From positions 248,001-312,000 of the forward strand of contig CAWGSF010000009.1 in the NCBI GenBank assembly GCA_963825255.1: a DNA stretch of 64,000 bases. Direction: 5' to 3'. Under the pieces are notes generated by a model, which was not told the origin of the DNA, made no database searches, and worked only from the letters and a program-made list of their open reading frames with translations. The position numbers and the translations under genes were made by a program. Positions 52,526-60,497 of this stretch are shown here, in pieces (positions within the stretch are counted from its first letter, which is position 1; every line of letters begins with the position of its first letter). The stretch comes from JAIBJN01 sp963825255. Its GTDB lineage: Bacteria; Actinomycetota; Thermoleophilia; Gaiellales; Gaiellaceae.

Positions 52526-52572
52526 GCTGGGCCCGCTTTTCGCAGTGGTAGGAGCTTCGGTAGAAAACTCGC

Positions 52573-53919
52573 GTGACCTGCAAATGTCAAGTCGTCGTCG
52601 CCGGGCTGGGAGCGAAGGGCTCCCGCCTCGCGGCCGCCTTCCACCGCCGGGGACGGCAAGTCGTCGCCATCGATCGGGACGGATCGTCGCCGGGCGTTGC
52701 AGACGCCCGCCGGGACGGGATCGAGGTTCTCGTCGGCGACGCATCCGATCCGGACGTGCTGCGGAAGTCGGACCTCGACCGCAGCCGCACGCTCGTGGTC
52801 ACGACGGGCGACGACGACACGAACGTGGACATCGCCTTCGCGGCGTCGTCGGTCGTGGGCGAGCGCACGACCGGCGCCGCGACCGCGTTCGTCCATCTCG
52901 ACGACCTCGAGCGCTGGCGCCGGCTCCAGGCCCGGATTCTCGCGACGCCCGCGCCGCCGCCGATTCGACTCGCGTTCTTCAACGTCCACGAGGCAGCCGC
53001 GCGGCTCCTCGTCGAACGGCATCCCCCGGCTCTGCCGACGCCGGAGAGCTCGGTGCTGATCGTGGGGACAGGGGCGCTGGCACGCGCGCTCGTGGTCGCC
53101 CTCGCCCGCTCCTGGCCGGAGGACGACGGCGGCGGCACACGGCCCTCGACCTGGCTCGCCGGGACCGACGCGGTCGACGTCCGGGCGTCGCTCCTCGCCG
53201 TCAACCCCGGCCTGGAGCGGCGTTGCCGGCTCGAGGCGTGGTCGCTCCCCGCTGGGCAACCGCCGTCGGTCGCGGCCGCGTACGTCTGCGAGGGCGACGG
53301 CGCAGCCGGCCTCCTCGCCGCCCGCGCGCTCGGCGAGCAGCTCGAGGGGTCGGCGCGCATCGTCCTCGCCGCCGACGACGTGACGCCCGTCGCAGCCGAC
53401 CGGGTGGAGCTCTTCTCGGTGCTCGACAGCACGCTGACCCCCGAGCTGCTCGAGCGGGGGACGAACGAGATCCTCGCGCGGGCGAAGCACGCGTACTACC
53501 TCGAGAGCGAGCGGCGCCGCGGGAGCGCCGACGGCAACCCCTCCTACGTCCCATGGGACCGGCTCGCGGAAGGCCTCAAGGAGTCGAACCGACTCTTCGC
53601 CGACGGCATCGGCGAGAAGCTCGCGAGCGCAGGCTACGCGCTGGTTCCCGCCCCGCTCGCCGACCCGGACGACGTCGTGACGTTCTCAGAGGCCGAGATC
53701 GAGGAGCTCGCCCGCGGCGAGCACGAGCGCTGGACGAGCGACCTCCGGCGCGAGGGCTGGCGCTGGGGAGAGACGAACGACCCCGAGCGGCGGCTGCACC
53801 CGAGCCTCGTCCCGTGGGAGGGGCTCAGCGAGGACGAGCGCGACAAGGACCGCGAGCCCGTCCGGGAGCTCCCGCGGATGCTCGCCCTCGTAGGGTTCGA
53901 GCTCCAGCGGGCGCCCTAG
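52573..53919 (+). CDS. TrkA-N double Rossmann protein with C-terminal RyR domain
   Basis: 448 residues. GTG 52573. First Rossmann fold: CQVVVAGLGAKGSRLAAAFH-RRGRQVVAIDRD (GxGxxG, acidic end of beta2), IEVLVGDASDPDVLRKSDLD and TLVVTTGDDDTNVDIAFAAS, as in TrkA-N/RCK NAD-binding domains. A second, degenerate Rossmann unit starts at SSVLIVGTGALARALVVALA. The C-terminus (about 335-445) is a RyR domain: GLKESNRLFADGIGEKLASA, EIEELARGEHERWTSDLRRE-GWRWG, and DPERRLHPSLVPWEGLSEDE-RDKDREPV. Prokaryotic RyR domains occur in predicted NAD/ADP-ribose-linked immune contexts. No membrane segment. Divergent from the SLATT-like and TIR genes. A nucleotide-sensing role is inference. Confidence 0.8.
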   Translation: MTCKCQVVVAGLGAKGSRLAAAFHRRGRQVVAIDRDGSSPGVADARRDGIEVLVGDASDPDVLRKSDLDRSRTLVVTTGDDDTNVDIAFAASSVVGERTTGAATAFVHLDDLERWRRLQARILATPAPPPIRLAFFNVHEAAARLLVERHPPALPTPESSVLIVGTGALARALVVALARSWPEDDGGGTRPSTWLAGTDAVDVRASLLAVNPGLERRCRLEAWSLPAGQPPSVAAAYVCEGDGAAGLLAARALGEQLEGSARIVLAADDVTPVAADRVELFSVLDSTLTPELLERGTNEILARAKHAYYLESERRRGSADGNPSYVPWDRLAEGLKESNRLFADGIGEKLASAGYALVPAPLADPDDVVTFSEAEIEELARGEHERWTSDLRREGWRWGETNDPERRLHPSLVPWEGLSEDERDKDREPVRELPRMLALVGFELQRAP

Positions 53920-53923
53920 CCGG

Positions 53924-54586
53924 CTACCGGGAGGCGGCGCCGGCCGCCGGAGGCCCTCGGCGCTCCTGCTCGAGATCGACGACCACGTGCGTGATCGGCA
54001 GCGGATACCGCTCGCGCGCGCGCGTGACGACCTCCTTCTCGAGCCAGTTCGAGCGGCCGGGCGGGTGCGTGGAGATGACGATCTCGTCGGGGTCGAAGGT
54101 GCGCAGCGCATCGTCGATCGCCTGGATCGGGTCGGCGTCCCCGACCTCCCCGGTCGCGTCCACCCCCTCGCCGCCGAGGGCAGCGAGCGACTCGTCGAGG
54201 CGCTCCTGCGCCAGCGCGTGAGCCTGGTCCTCGTCGGAGGTCCAGTGGCGGATGGGGGAGTTGAGCGCGGGACAGACGACGAGGACGCGCGCGCCGCCCT
54301 GGGCGCGAGCGAGGACCTCCGCCCGCAGCGCCCTCCCCGCGACCGTCTCGTTCGCCACCACCAGGATCTGCCGGCGTTCGTGCGGCCTGCGCGGCCATGC
54401 GGGGCGCTCCTGTTCCTTCGGCTCCGCCTTGATGTAGACGGCGAGCGCGATCACCAGGACGAGGAAGACGCCGAGCGCAACCCAGCCTCCGAAGAAGACC
54501 CCCGCGAAGGCGACGATTGTGAACAGGACCACGCACACGAGGACGAAGCTGAAGGCCACAGCTTCGCTCCGGATGGGGTTGCGCAC
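53924..54586 (-). CDS. Two-TM protein with a Usp-like domain, in the oxidase cluster
   Basis: 220 residues from GTG 54586 (AGGAGG upstream). Two N-terminal membrane helices (VAFSFVLVCVVLFTIVAFAG and WVALGVFLVLVIALAVYIKA) precede a Usp-fold domain: RQILVVANETVAGRALRAEV, VLVVCPALNSPIRHW, LDESLAALGGEGVDATGEVG and DEIVISTHPPGRSNWLEKEV. The helical N-terminus resembles small cytochrome oxidase subunit IV proteins, so this may be a fusion of a subunit IV-like segment with a Usp domain. The ATP-binding GxxGxx motif of classical Usp is absent. Its domain repeats that of the protein encoded at 55213-56076. Last gene of the oxidase operon. Confidence 0.7.
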   Translation of the reverse strand: MRNPIRSEAVAFSFVLVCVVLFTIVAFAGVFFGGWVALGVFLVLVIALAVYIKAEPKEQERPAWPRRPHERRQILVVANETVAGRALRAEVLARAQGGARVLVVCPALNSPIRHWTSDEDQAHALAQERLDESLAALGGEGVDATGEVGDADPIQAIDDALRTFDPDEIVISTHPPGRSNWLEKEVVTRARERYPLPITHVVVDLEQERRGPPAAGAASR

Positions 54587-54607
54587 GCGCCCTCCTGAGT
54601 CCGCGGC

Positions 54608-55213
54608 CTAGATCACGTAGACCGTCGTGTAGACGACAATCCACATTACGTCGACGAAGTGCCAGTAGATCCCGGGGATCTCGACGCCCAGGTGCTTCTC
54701 GGGCTCCGGCCCGTAGTGCCCGCGGACCGACCGGATCAGCGCGTAGAGGAGCAGATTGAGCCCGACGAAGACGTGGGCCCCGTGCAGCCCGGTGAGCCCG
54801 TAGAAGGTCGAGCCGAACGCGTTGGTCGAGGGCCCGAAGTCGAGTCGCAGGTACTCGGTGATCTGGATGAGCAGGAACGTCAGCCCGAGCATGAACGTGA
54901 GCGCGAGGCCGGCGATGAGCCCGGAGCGGTTGCTCCGCTTGACGGACTGAAGCGCCCAGTGCATCGAGAAGCTCGAGGTCACGAGGATGATCGTGTTGAG
55001 CAGGGCGACGTAGACAGGGAGCTCGAAGCCGTCCGGCGGCCACGCCTCGCCGCCGGCGACGACGACGCGGTCGAAGAAGTAGATGCTGAAGAACGAGCCG
55101 AACAGCATCACCTCGGAGGCGATGAAGAAGTAGATGCCGAGAAGGCGCGCGTCGATGCGCGAGCTCTGGTTCGCGACGGGAGGATGCTCGTGGGCGTGGG
55201 CCTGCGTCGCCAT
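54608..55213 (-). CDS. ctaE: Cytochrome c oxidase subunit III
   Basis: 201 residues with five transmembrane segments, the short actinobacterial/Gram-positive form. Motifs: LGIYFFIASEVMLFGSFFSI-YFFDR, LNTIILVTSSFSMHWALQSV, GSTFYGLTGLHGAHVFVGLN (G-x-H-G-x-H-V) and IYWHFVDVMWIVVYTTVYVI (W-H-F-V-D-x-x-W). The subunit stabilises proton uptake of the oxidase. ATG 55213 shares a base with the stop of the Usp-like gene, placing it between two Usp-like genes. Frame intact. Confidence 0.93.
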   Translation of the reverse strand: MATQAHAHEHPPVANQSSRIDARLLGIYFFIASEVMLFGSFFSIYFFDRVVVAGGEAWPPDGFELPVYVALLNTIILVTSSFSMHWALQSVKRSNRSGLIAGLALTFMLGLTFLLIQITEYLRLDFGPSTNAFGSTFYGLTGLHGAHVFVGLNLLLYALIRSVRGHYGPEPEKHLGVEIPGIYWHFVDVMWIVVYTTVYVI

Positions 55214-56076
55214 CAGGGCGCAACCTCCGCCTCGGACTCGTCGACCACGACGTGCCGGACCGGCAGCTCCGCTCCCTTCTCGATCCGTCCGACGACGTCG
55301 CGGCGAAGCCAGCCGGAGCTCGCCTCCGGGAAGGTCGAGACGACGATCTCGTCCACCTGCTCGTCGTGCACGGCGTTGAGGGCGGCGGTCACGGGGTCCG
55401 GGTCGCCGATGTGCCCGGTCGCCTCGACCCCCGCCTCGCGAAGCTCGGCGAGCGCTCGGTCGAGCCGGTGCTGCACGCCGGGCTGGTCGGCGGGCGCGAC
55501 GAGCGTGAACTCCGCGGGAGAGGCCTGGGCGCGGGCGCGGATCTCCTCGAGCAGCGGGCCGCCGACGATCGTCTGGTTGGCGATGACGAGCACGTGGGCG
55601 CGCTCGCGCGGGGACGCGAGGTCGACCTCGACATGGGTTACCGGAATGCCCGCGGCGGCCTTGCGCGCGCGGTCGACCAGCCCTGCGCGGAGCCAGCTCG
55701 AGCGCACCGCGCCGGGGTGTGTGGAGATGATGATCTCGTCGACCGGCGCGTACTGGTGCAGCGCGTCCTTGAGCGCCTGGAGCGGGTCGGGGTCGACCAC
55801 CGCGCCGCGCGCGGCGATCCCGGCCTCGTGGAGGAGGTCGAGCGTCTGCCGCAACCGCCGCTCCGCGCTCGAGCGGCGGCTGTCCTCGTAGACGACGTAC
55901 CCCGCGCGCGGGTCGTTCTGCGGCGAGATGACCGTGACGCGGATGGGGCCGTCCTTGGCGCGCTCCTCGATCGCGTCGATCAACGTCTTCCCCGCGACGG
56001 TCTCGTTGGCGAGCACGAGGACGTGGCGCGGCCTCGCCTGCGACACCGGAGACTCGGCCGCGTACGGGTCGCTCAC
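55213..56076 (-). CDS. Tandem Usp-like protein in the cytochrome oxidase operon
   Basis: 287 residues from GTG 56076, which overlaps the ctaD TGA (GTGA). Two homologous Usp-fold halves: first RHVLVLANETVAGKTLIDAI, VTVISPQNDPRAGYVVYEDS and DEIIISTHPGAVRSSWLRAG; second AHVLVIANQTIVGGPLLEEI, FTLVAPADQPGVQHRLDRAL and DEIVVSTFPEASSGWLRRDV. Both share A-N-x-T-x-x-G and D-E-I-x-x-S-T-x-P-x4-S-x-W-L with the protein encoded at 53924-54586. No membrane segment. It is tightly coupled to ctaD and ctaE, so a role in oxidase biogenesis or stress control is plausible but unproven. Confidence 0.75.
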   Translation of the reverse strand: MSDPYAAESPVSQARPRHVLVLANETVAGKTLIDAIEERAKDGPIRVTVISPQNDPRAGYVVYEDSRRSSAERRLRQTLDLLHEAGIAARGAVVDPDPLQALKDALHQYAPVDEIIISTHPGAVRSSWLRAGLVDRARKAAAGIPVTHVEVDLASPRERAHVLVIANQTIVGGPLLEEIRARAQASPAEFTLVAPADQPGVQHRLDRALAELREAGVEATGHIGDPDPVTAALNAVHDEQVDEIVVSTFPEASSGWLRRDVVGRIEKGAELPVRHVVVDESEAEVAP

Positions 56077-58022
56077 GCCTCCACCTTCTCGCGCTCCTCG
56101 ACCGCGGCGCGGTCGCCGTTCATGACGGCGTGACGGGCGCCGCGGACGCCGTACTCGTAGGGGCTCCCGACCACCTGCGGGATCTCGTCGAAGTTGAAGA
56201 TCGGCGGCGGCGAGGAGACCTGCCACTCGAGGGTGAGGGCGCGCCAGGGGTTCCCGGGCGCCTTGGGCCCGCGGCGCCAGCTGACGGCCATGTTGTAGAG
56301 GAAGACGACCGTCGAGGCGCCCAGGCCGAACGAGGCGATCGAGATGACCATGTTCCAGTCGGCGAACTGGTCGGCGTAGTCGGCGACCCGCCGCGGCATC
56401 CCCTGGAGCCCGATCCAGTGCATGGGGAAGAACGTGAGGTTGAAGCCGACGAACGTCAGCCAGAAGTGAAGCTTCCCCAGCCGCTCGTTGTACATCCGGC
56501 CGGTCATCTTCGGGAACCAGTAGTAGATGCCGGCGAAGATGGTGAAGAGCGAGCCCCCGAAGAGCACGTAGTGGATGTGCGCGACGACGAAGTACGTGTC
56601 GCTCGCGTGGATGTCGACCGGCACCGAGCCGAGGTAGATCCCCGAGAGGCCCCCGATCACGAACATGGACACGAACCCCGACGCGAAGAGCATGGGGGTC
56701 GCGAAGTGGATCCGGCCCTCCCACAGCGTCGCCAGCCAGCTGAACACCTTGATGCCGGTGGGCACCGCGATCACGAGGGTCGTGATCATCATCGGGATGC
56801 GGATCCAGTTCTGCATGCCCGAGACGAACATGTGGTGCGCCCAGACGGAGAAGCCCAGGATGAGGATCGCCATCAGCGAGAGCGCCATCAGCCGGTAGCC
56901 GAAGATCGGCTTCCGCGCGAAGACGGAGATCACCTCCGAGGCGATCCCGAAGCCGGGCAGCATCATGATGTAGACGGCCGGGTGGGAGTAGAACCAGAAG
57001 ATGTGCTGGTAGGCGATGACGTCGCCGCCCAGTTCCGGCCGGAAGAAGTTCGTGTGCAGGACCCGGTCGAACATGATGAAGAACTGGGACCCGGCCACGA
57101 ACGGCGTGGCGAGCACGACGAGCGTCGAGGTGGCGAAGTTCGCCCAGACGAGCAGCGGCAGGCGCCAGAACGACATCCCCGGCGCACGCATCGTGATGAT
57201 GGTGACCAGGAAGTTGAGGGCGGTCATGATCGACGACGCGCCCGCCCACTGGACGCCCATCTGGAACATGAGGTTCCCGTCCGCCTGCGACTCGGCCAGG
57301 GGGACGTAGTTCGTCCAGCCGGCGGCGAACGCTCCCCCGTTGGGGACGAGGAAGCTCGAGAGCATGATCAGGCCCGCGATGGGCAGCAGCCAGTACGAGA
57401 GGGCGTTCAGGCGCGGGAACGCCATGTCCGGCGCGCCGATCATCAGCGGGATGACGTAGTTCCCCAGGCCGGCGAACGCCGGGATGATGAAGAGGAAGAT
57501 CATCAGCGAGGCGTGCATCGAGAAGAGCCCGTTGAAGGCGTTCGTGTCGACGTACTGCATCCCGGGCCGCGCCAGCTCGGCCCGCATGAACATCGCCATG
57601 AGACCCGCGGCGACGAAGAAGAACACCGTCGTCACCAGATACTGGATCCCGATCACCTTGTGGTCGGTGTTGACGCGGAAGTAGTCCTTCCAAGAGCGCG
57701 CGCCGTGGCCCGAGTGATCCTCCGGCCGCGTCGGCCTCCCGGAGATCCAGTAGAGCCAATAGTCGAAGCCGCCGAGCGCGCCCAGGAACGCGAGCGGCAC
57801 GATCACCGTCCACGCGACGATGAGGACCTGGAGGCTCCAGAGCGGCTCGAACCCCATGCCCGCCCGCCAACCGATGACGAGGAGCGTGGCGAGGCACCAC
57901 GAGAGCGGCATGACCCAGAGGACCCGGAGCCAGCCGGGCCCGGTCAGCCGGCGGAGCCCCGTCCGCGGCGGGGGCGGCGCGTGCGCGACGGCGTGCTCGG
58001 CCTCGTGGGTCTCGACCGCCAC
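56073..58022 (-). CDS. ctaD: Cytochrome c oxidase subunit I, type A2-like, with N-terminal extension
   Basis: 649 residues. GTG 58022 is fixed by AGGAGG 7 nt upstream, which lies in repeat copy C. Two extra membrane helices (WVMPLSWCLATLLVIGWRAG; LQVLIVAWTVIVPLAFLGAL) precede the usual 12. Ligands: FSMHASLMIFLFIIPAFAGL (haem a His), FWFYSHPAVYIMMLPGFGIA (CuB His cross-linked to Tyr; the YSHP motif marks the A2 type lacking the D-channel Glu), GFSVWAHHMFVSGM (CuB His pair) and YFVVAHIHYVLFGG (haem a3 and a His). Catalyses O2 reduction coupled to proton pumping. C-terminus ends KVEA at a TGA overlapping the Usp gene. Frame intact. Confidence 0.95.
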   Translation of the reverse strand: MAVETHEAEHAVAHAPPPPRTGLRRLTGPGWLRVLWVMPLSWCLATLLVIGWRAGMGFEPLWSLQVLIVAWTVIVPLAFLGALGGFDYWLYWISGRPTRPEDHSGHGARSWKDYFRVNTDHKVIGIQYLVTTVFFFVAAGLMAMFMRAELARPGMQYVDTNAFNGLFSMHASLMIFLFIIPAFAGLGNYVIPLMIGAPDMAFPRLNALSYWLLPIAGLIMLSSFLVPNGGAFAAGWTNYVPLAESQADGNLMFQMGVQWAGASSIMTALNFLVTIITMRAPGMSFWRLPLLVWANFATSTLVVLATPFVAGSQFFIMFDRVLHTNFFRPELGGDVIAYQHIFWFYSHPAVYIMMLPGFGIASEVISVFARKPIFGYRLMALSLMAILILGFSVWAHHMFVSGMQNWIRIPMMITTLVIAVPTGIKVFSWLATLWEGRIHFATPMLFASGFVSMFVIGGLSGIYLGSVPVDIHASDTYFVVAHIHYVLFGGSLFTIFAGIYYWFPKMTGRMYNERLGKLHFWLTFVGFNLTFFPMHWIGLQGMPRRVADYADQFADWNMVISIASFGLGASTVVFLYNMAVSWRRGPKAPGNPWRALTLEWQVSSPPPIFNFDEIPQVVGSPYEYGVRGARHAVMNGDRAAVEEREKVEA

Positions 58023-58189
58023 TAGTGCTCCTCCTGGCAATGCTGCCCCGCTTCTGCCGAGCGAAAAGCGCGGCAGGCAAGGACGCAGGGAGCCCCCGTA
58101 TTGGCCAATACGGGGGCGACTGAGGACGCGGCATGACGCGGCTTTGCAGCCGGCAGCAGCGTGGTGGGCATTGTCTGGTGGAGCACCTA
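58023..58189. repeat. Intercistronic inverted-end repeat, copy C (ctaC-ctaD)
   Basis: A 167-bp element with ends TAGTGCTCCTCCTGGCAATGC and, from the other side, TAGGTGCTCCACCAGACAATGC. On the minus strand its first TAG is the stop of ctaC and its last part, CAGGAGGAGCACTA, contains the ctaD Shine-Dalgarno directly before the GTG. A perfect 24-bp palindrome (58093-58116; half CCCCCGTATTGG) sits at the centre, flanked by further arms (CTGCCG/CGGCAG, GGCAGCAG/GCTGCTGCC). Same family as copies A and B. Confidence 0.6.
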
Positions 58190-59197
58190 GCGTCCTCCAG
58201 TCACCTGTTGCAGGTACTCGACGAGCCCGTTGAGCTGGGGATCGGTGAACGTCTCCCCGTAGTTCTTCGGCATCACGTCAGGCTGGAACCCCTCGGCGAT
58301 ACTAGCGTTGGGGTCGACGATCGAGGTGTGGATCTGCTCCGCGCTCATCCCCGGGAGCACGTCGTCCAGGTTCGGGCCGACCTGTCCCTGCGTGCCGGCG
58401 TCGGCGAGGACGTGGCAGCTGCCGCACTGCTGCGTGAAGAGCTCCTTGCCCTGCACCGCGCCGCCCGCGGCCGCGAGACGGCGCTGCTCCTTCACCCACG
58501 CGTCGAACTCCGATGCCGAGACGACGCGCGCCTGCGAGCGCATGAGGGCGTGTCCGAGGCCGCAGAGCTCGGTGCAGATGACCGGGAACGTCCCCGTCCG
58601 GGTGGGCGTCACCGTGATCCGCGTGACGATGCCGGGGACCGCGTCCTGCTTCATGCGCCACTCGGGCACCCAGAACGAGTGGATGACGTCCTTGGCGGTG
58701 ATGTCGAACCCGATCGCCTGACCGATCGGGACGACGAGCTCGCCCGTGGTCAGCGGCTGGCCGTTCTGGAGCTTGATGTCCGGGTACGTGAAGGTCCAGG
58801 TGAACTGCTCGCCCTGCACCTCGACCGTCCGGTGGTCGGCGGGGAGGTCGGTGATCTGGGCGAGCGCCACGCTCGAGTAGATCGCGATCGCGGTGACGAG
58901 GGCCGTCGGGATGATCGTCCAGACGATCTCCAGGCCCGTGTGCCCGTGGATCGGGCTGCCGTCGTCCGTGTCGCCGGGGGGCGCCCGGAACTTCCAGATC
59001 GCGTAGACGGACACGCCGGCCACGACTGCGAAGATGACGACGCAGATGATCGTCACCATCCAGTACACCGAGTCGACGATGCCCGCCTCGTCCGAGGCTT
59101 CCTCGGGCAGCCAGGGAATGGACACCGCGACGACCGCCAGGGCAGCGCCGACGGCCACTCCGACGAGCATCATCTGGATGATCGAGCGCTTCCGCAC
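58187..59197 (-). CDS. ctaC: Cytochrome c oxidase subunit II fused to cytochrome c (caa3 type)
   Basis: 336 residues. Signal/anchor (MMLVGVAVGAALAVVAVSIP), two membrane helices (YWMVTIICVVIFAVVAGVSV; LEIVWTIIPTALVTAIAIYS), then the CuA cupredoxin domain with DVIHSFWVPEWRMKQDAVPG and the binuclear site CTELCGLGHALM (Cys, Glu, Cys, His, Met). A C-terminal cytochrome c domain (KELFTQQCGSCHVLADAGTQ, VGPNLDDVLPG, distal Met in PDVMPKNYGE) makes it a caa3-type subunit that accepts electrons directly. GTG 59197 has no clear Shine-Dalgarno. It is the first gene of the oxidase operon; its stop TAG is also the first codon of repeat copy C. Confidence 0.95.
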   Translation of the reverse strand: MRKRSIIQMMLVGVAVGAALAVVAVSIPWLPEEASDEAGIVDSVYWMVTIICVVIFAVVAGVSVYAIWKFRAPPGDTDDGSPIHGHTGLEIVWTIIPTALVTAIAIYSSVALAQITDLPADHRTVEVQGEQFTWTFTYPDIKLQNGQPLTTGELVVPIGQAIGFDITAKDVIHSFWVPEWRMKQDAVPGIVTRITVTPTRTGTFPVICTELCGLGHALMRSQARVVSASEFDAWVKEQRRLAAAGGAVQGKELFTQQCGSCHVLADAGTQGQVGPNLDDVLPGMSAEQIHTSIVDPNASIAEGFQPDVMPKNYGETFTDPQLNGLVEYLQQVTGGR

Positions 59198-59291
59198 GGA
59201 GAGTCTGTGGGCTCTGGCGGCCCGCGCAGAACCCTAACTCAAGCGCCCCCCGGGCATTGCCTCGACCGTCGCCCGCTCTAGGGTCCCGCTC

Positions 59292-60497
59292 ATGGAGATC
59301 ACCTTCGCCGAGGCGCTCCTCATCCTCGGCCTCCTCCTGCTCGTCGCGGCCGCGCTCTCGGGGTGGTTCCACGGCACCGTGCTCTCCATCTCGGTCTTGT
59401 CGGTCGGCGCCGGCGTCGCCCTGGCCCTCGTCGACGTCGTCGCGGTCAGCCCCGAGTCGAAGGTCCTCCTCTTCCTGATCGAGCTCGCGCTCATCCTGAC
59501 GCTCTTCTCCGACGGGCTCCTCGTCGAGTCGGAGCTCCTGCGGCGGCACTGGGGCCCGGCGACCCGCGCCCTCGTGATCGCGATGCCGATGACCATGGCC
59601 CTCCTCGCCCTCGCCGCGAGGGTCCTCTTCCCGGAGCTCTCGTGGGCGGAGGCGTTCCTGCTCGGGGCGGTGCTCTCTCCCACCGACCCGGTCGTCACCT
59701 CGGCTGTGGTCACGTCCGAGCGCGTCCCCCGCGTCGTCCGGCACACGCTCAACGTCGAGTCGGGGCTCAACGACGGCCTCGCGCTCCCATTCGTGCTCTT
59801 CTTCCTCGTCCTCGCCGCGCCGGGCGGCAACCCGGCCCGCGAGACGGGCGAGCTCGCGGGCGAGGCGCTGGTGGGCGCCGCCCTCGGCGTCGCGCTCGCG
59901 TTGGCGGCCGGCCGCCTTCTTCCCCATCTCCCCGGCGGTGGCATCAGGCCGAAGTACCAGGGCGCCTACGCGCTCGGCGTGGGCTTCGCGGCGTTCGGGC
60001 TCGCCGACGTCACGCACGGGAACGGGCTCATCGCCGCGTTCGTCGCCGGCATCGCGCTCGCCGCCACGCGCCAGGACATCCCTGCCACCTTCCTCGAGTT
60101 CAACGAGAGCGTCAGCGCGATCTTCCAGATCGCCACGTTCTTCGTCTTCGGCGCGCTCATCGTCGCCACCGGCTGGGACCAGTCCGTCTGGCCGCTGCTC
60201 GCGTTCATCGCGTTCGCCCTCCTCGTCGCGCGACCGGCAGCCGTGCTCCTGAGCTTCGTCGGCGTCGCGCTCCCCCGGCCCTACAAGATCTTCATCGCCT
60301 GGTTCGGCCCGAAGGGGGTCGCCTCGATGCTCTTCGCCCTGCTGGTCCTCAACTCGACGGTCAGCGACCGGACGCTCGTCTTCGACGTCGCCTCGTTCGT
60401 CATCCTCGCCTCGATCCTGGCCCACGGCCTCACCGACACGGTCGGCGCGCGCTGGATCGAGCGCCGCCTCGGCCCCACGGCCGCGCAGACCGGCTAG
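59292..60497 (+). CDS. Na+/H+ antiporter of the CPA1/NhaP family
   Basis: 401 residues with about 12 transmembrane segments and the CPA1 signatures AFLLGAVLSPTDPVVTSAVV (S-P-T-D-P, ion-binding Asp) and HTLNVESGLNDGLALPFVLF (N-V-E-S-G-L-N-D-G). GLIAAFVAGIALAAT and WFGPKGVASMLFALLVLNST fit TM10-11. It exchanges Na+ or K+ for H+ and helps pH homeostasis. The short C-terminal tail lacks a regulatory RCK domain. ATG 59292. Divergent from ctaC (94 bp) and convergent with a LysR gene, with which it shares the CTAG of both stop codons. Confidence 0.9.
   Translation: MEITFAEALLILGLLLLVAAALSGWFHGTVLSISVLSVGAGVALALVDVVAVSPESKVLLFLIELALILTLFSDGLLVESELLRRHWGPATRALVIAMPMTMALLALAARVLFPELSWAEAFLLGAVLSPTDPVVTSAVVTSERVPRVVRHTLNVESGLNDGLALPFVLFFLVLAAPGGNPARETGELAGEALVGAALGVALALAAGRLLPHLPGGGIRPKYQGAYALGVGFAAFGLADVTHGNGLIAAFVAGIALAATRQDIPATFLEFNESVSAIFQIATFFVFGALIVATGWDQSVWPLLAFIAFALLVARPAAVLLSFVGVALPRPYKIFIAWFGPKGVASMLFALLVLNSTVSDRTLVFDVASFVILASILAHGLTDTVGARWIERRLGPTAAQTG

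Noticed and set aside
59238..59262. Possible fourth copy of the intercistronic repeat (AGCGCCCCCCGGGCATTGCC)
   Set aside because: Only a loose match to the repeat ends, no inverted partner, and it is upstream of genes rather than between them.
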